Assembly: GCA_029948255.1 (NCBI GenBank)
Contig: JALIZF010001776.1
Coordinates: forward strand, 496,001 to 560,000
DNA from: Telmatactis stephensoni
Taxonomy: Eukaryota; Cnidaria; Anthozoa; Actiniaria; Isophelliidae
Direction of reading: 5' to 3'
DNA: 64,000 bases
In this document: positions 63,536 to 64,000 of the stretch, piece after piece
How the letters are laid out: each line of letters begins with the position of its first letter
Position numbering within the stretch: the first letter of the stretch is position 1
Program-made: the position numbers and the translations under genes
Notes under the pieces: generated by a model
The model's database searches: none
What the model saw: the letters and a program-made list of their open reading frames with translations, nothing else
Told to the model about the DNA's origin: nothing

Positions 63536-64000
63536 TCATTGTCTGCACCAAAGACCTCGCAACATCTTAACAACAACCTTACGCATCTCTTGTATTCTCC
63601 AGAAATAGATGACAGGGTTAATCGAGCTGTTTAACATCACAACAGTGTTTACTATAGCTTGTGCAAACAATAAATCTTTTCCTTGGTAATTTCCAAGGAT
63701 GACTGTCGCAATTAAAGTAAACAAAAGAGCACAATAACACACAACGAATATACCAATGATATAATACATGGTATTGACCGATTTCCTGTATCGCGGAATG
63801 CTTGTGTTCGACGATATTGATACTTCCTGGGCCTGAAGATTGTGAACAATTCGAGAGATTTTCACCATCAAAACTATTGTAACCAATATGATGAAGAATT
63901 TCACACACAGACCAAATATCTCCAAATCGATGATCGCTTCCACTGTGGAGAGAAGGACACTCCAAGATGCAGCAATAAGCCAAATCATTATAACAGCTAT
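63536..64000 (-). CDS. Rhodopsin-class GPCR, copy 5 (partial, runs off right edge)
   Basis: The last about 154 codons, from TM4 (IWLIAASWS) through TM5, TM6 (FVVCYCA) and TM7 (NPVIYFWRI) to the tail RKVVVKMLRGLWC. No frame break in the visible part. The start lies outside the window. Closest in the tail to copies 3 and 4. Confidence 0.9.
   Translation of the reverse strand: MAVIMIWLIAASWSVLLSTVEAIIDLEIFGLCVKFFIILVTIVLMVKISRIVHNLQAQEVSISSNTSIPRYRKSVNTMYYIIGIFVVCYCALLFTLIATVILGNYQGKDLLFAQAIVNTVVMLNSSINPVIYFWRIQEMRKVVVKMLRGLWCRQ

Overview
The window looks like nuclear DNA of an animal, most likely an anthozoan cnidarian (coral or sea anemone). Genes are split by spliceosomal introns, intergenic DNA is AT-rich, miniature inverted-repeat transposons are dense, and the gene content (secreted ShKT and CAP modules, a tandem family of intronless rhodopsin-like GPCRs) fits Anthozoa. 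No bacterial features are seen. The species cannot be named from sequence alone.

Left part, about 1.4-16.1 kb, minus strand: nine exons with matching splice phases assemble into one very large secreted protein of at least about 2,710 residues. Its order is signal peptide, CAP domain, a roughly 2,000-residue disordered region holding 19 tandem 27-residue repeats, ShKT, short linker, ShKT, second disordered region, and a second CAP domain that runs toward the left edge. Two single-base frame breaks occur, one in an A7 run in exon 4 and one in the second CAP exon. The third intron holds an inverted-repeat element with a TTAA-flanked element nested in it.

17.8-22.1 kb, plus strand: a complete four-exon gene for a 946-residue secreted protein with a signal peptide, one ShKT domain and a long lysine/glutamate/aspartate-rich tail. 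It is head-to-head with the giant gene, 1.7 kb between start codons, so the two may share a regulatory region.

24.2-30.4 kb, plus strand: seven exons of a procollagen galactosyltransferase-like (GT25/COLGALT family) gene, covering only the N-terminal half. No exons for the second half were found before the GPCR array.

35.1-64 kb, minus strand: a tandem segmental duplication with a period of about 6 kb. Each unit carries one intronless rhodopsin-class GPCR and about 5 kb of flank. Copies 1 and 2 are intact, copy 3 has a frameshift after TM7, copy 4 has three frameshifts and is a pseudogene, and copy 5 runs off the right edge. A TATA-like motif lies exactly 76 bp from the ATG in the four complete copies. 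The last unit is enlarged by LINE fragments, a solo LTR and several inverted-repeat elements, and for three of these the empty site can be read in a sister unit.

Regions not assigned to genes hold many short foldback elements, a (TTA)n microsatellite, and low-complexity DNA. No tRNA, rRNA or CRISPR feature was recognised.
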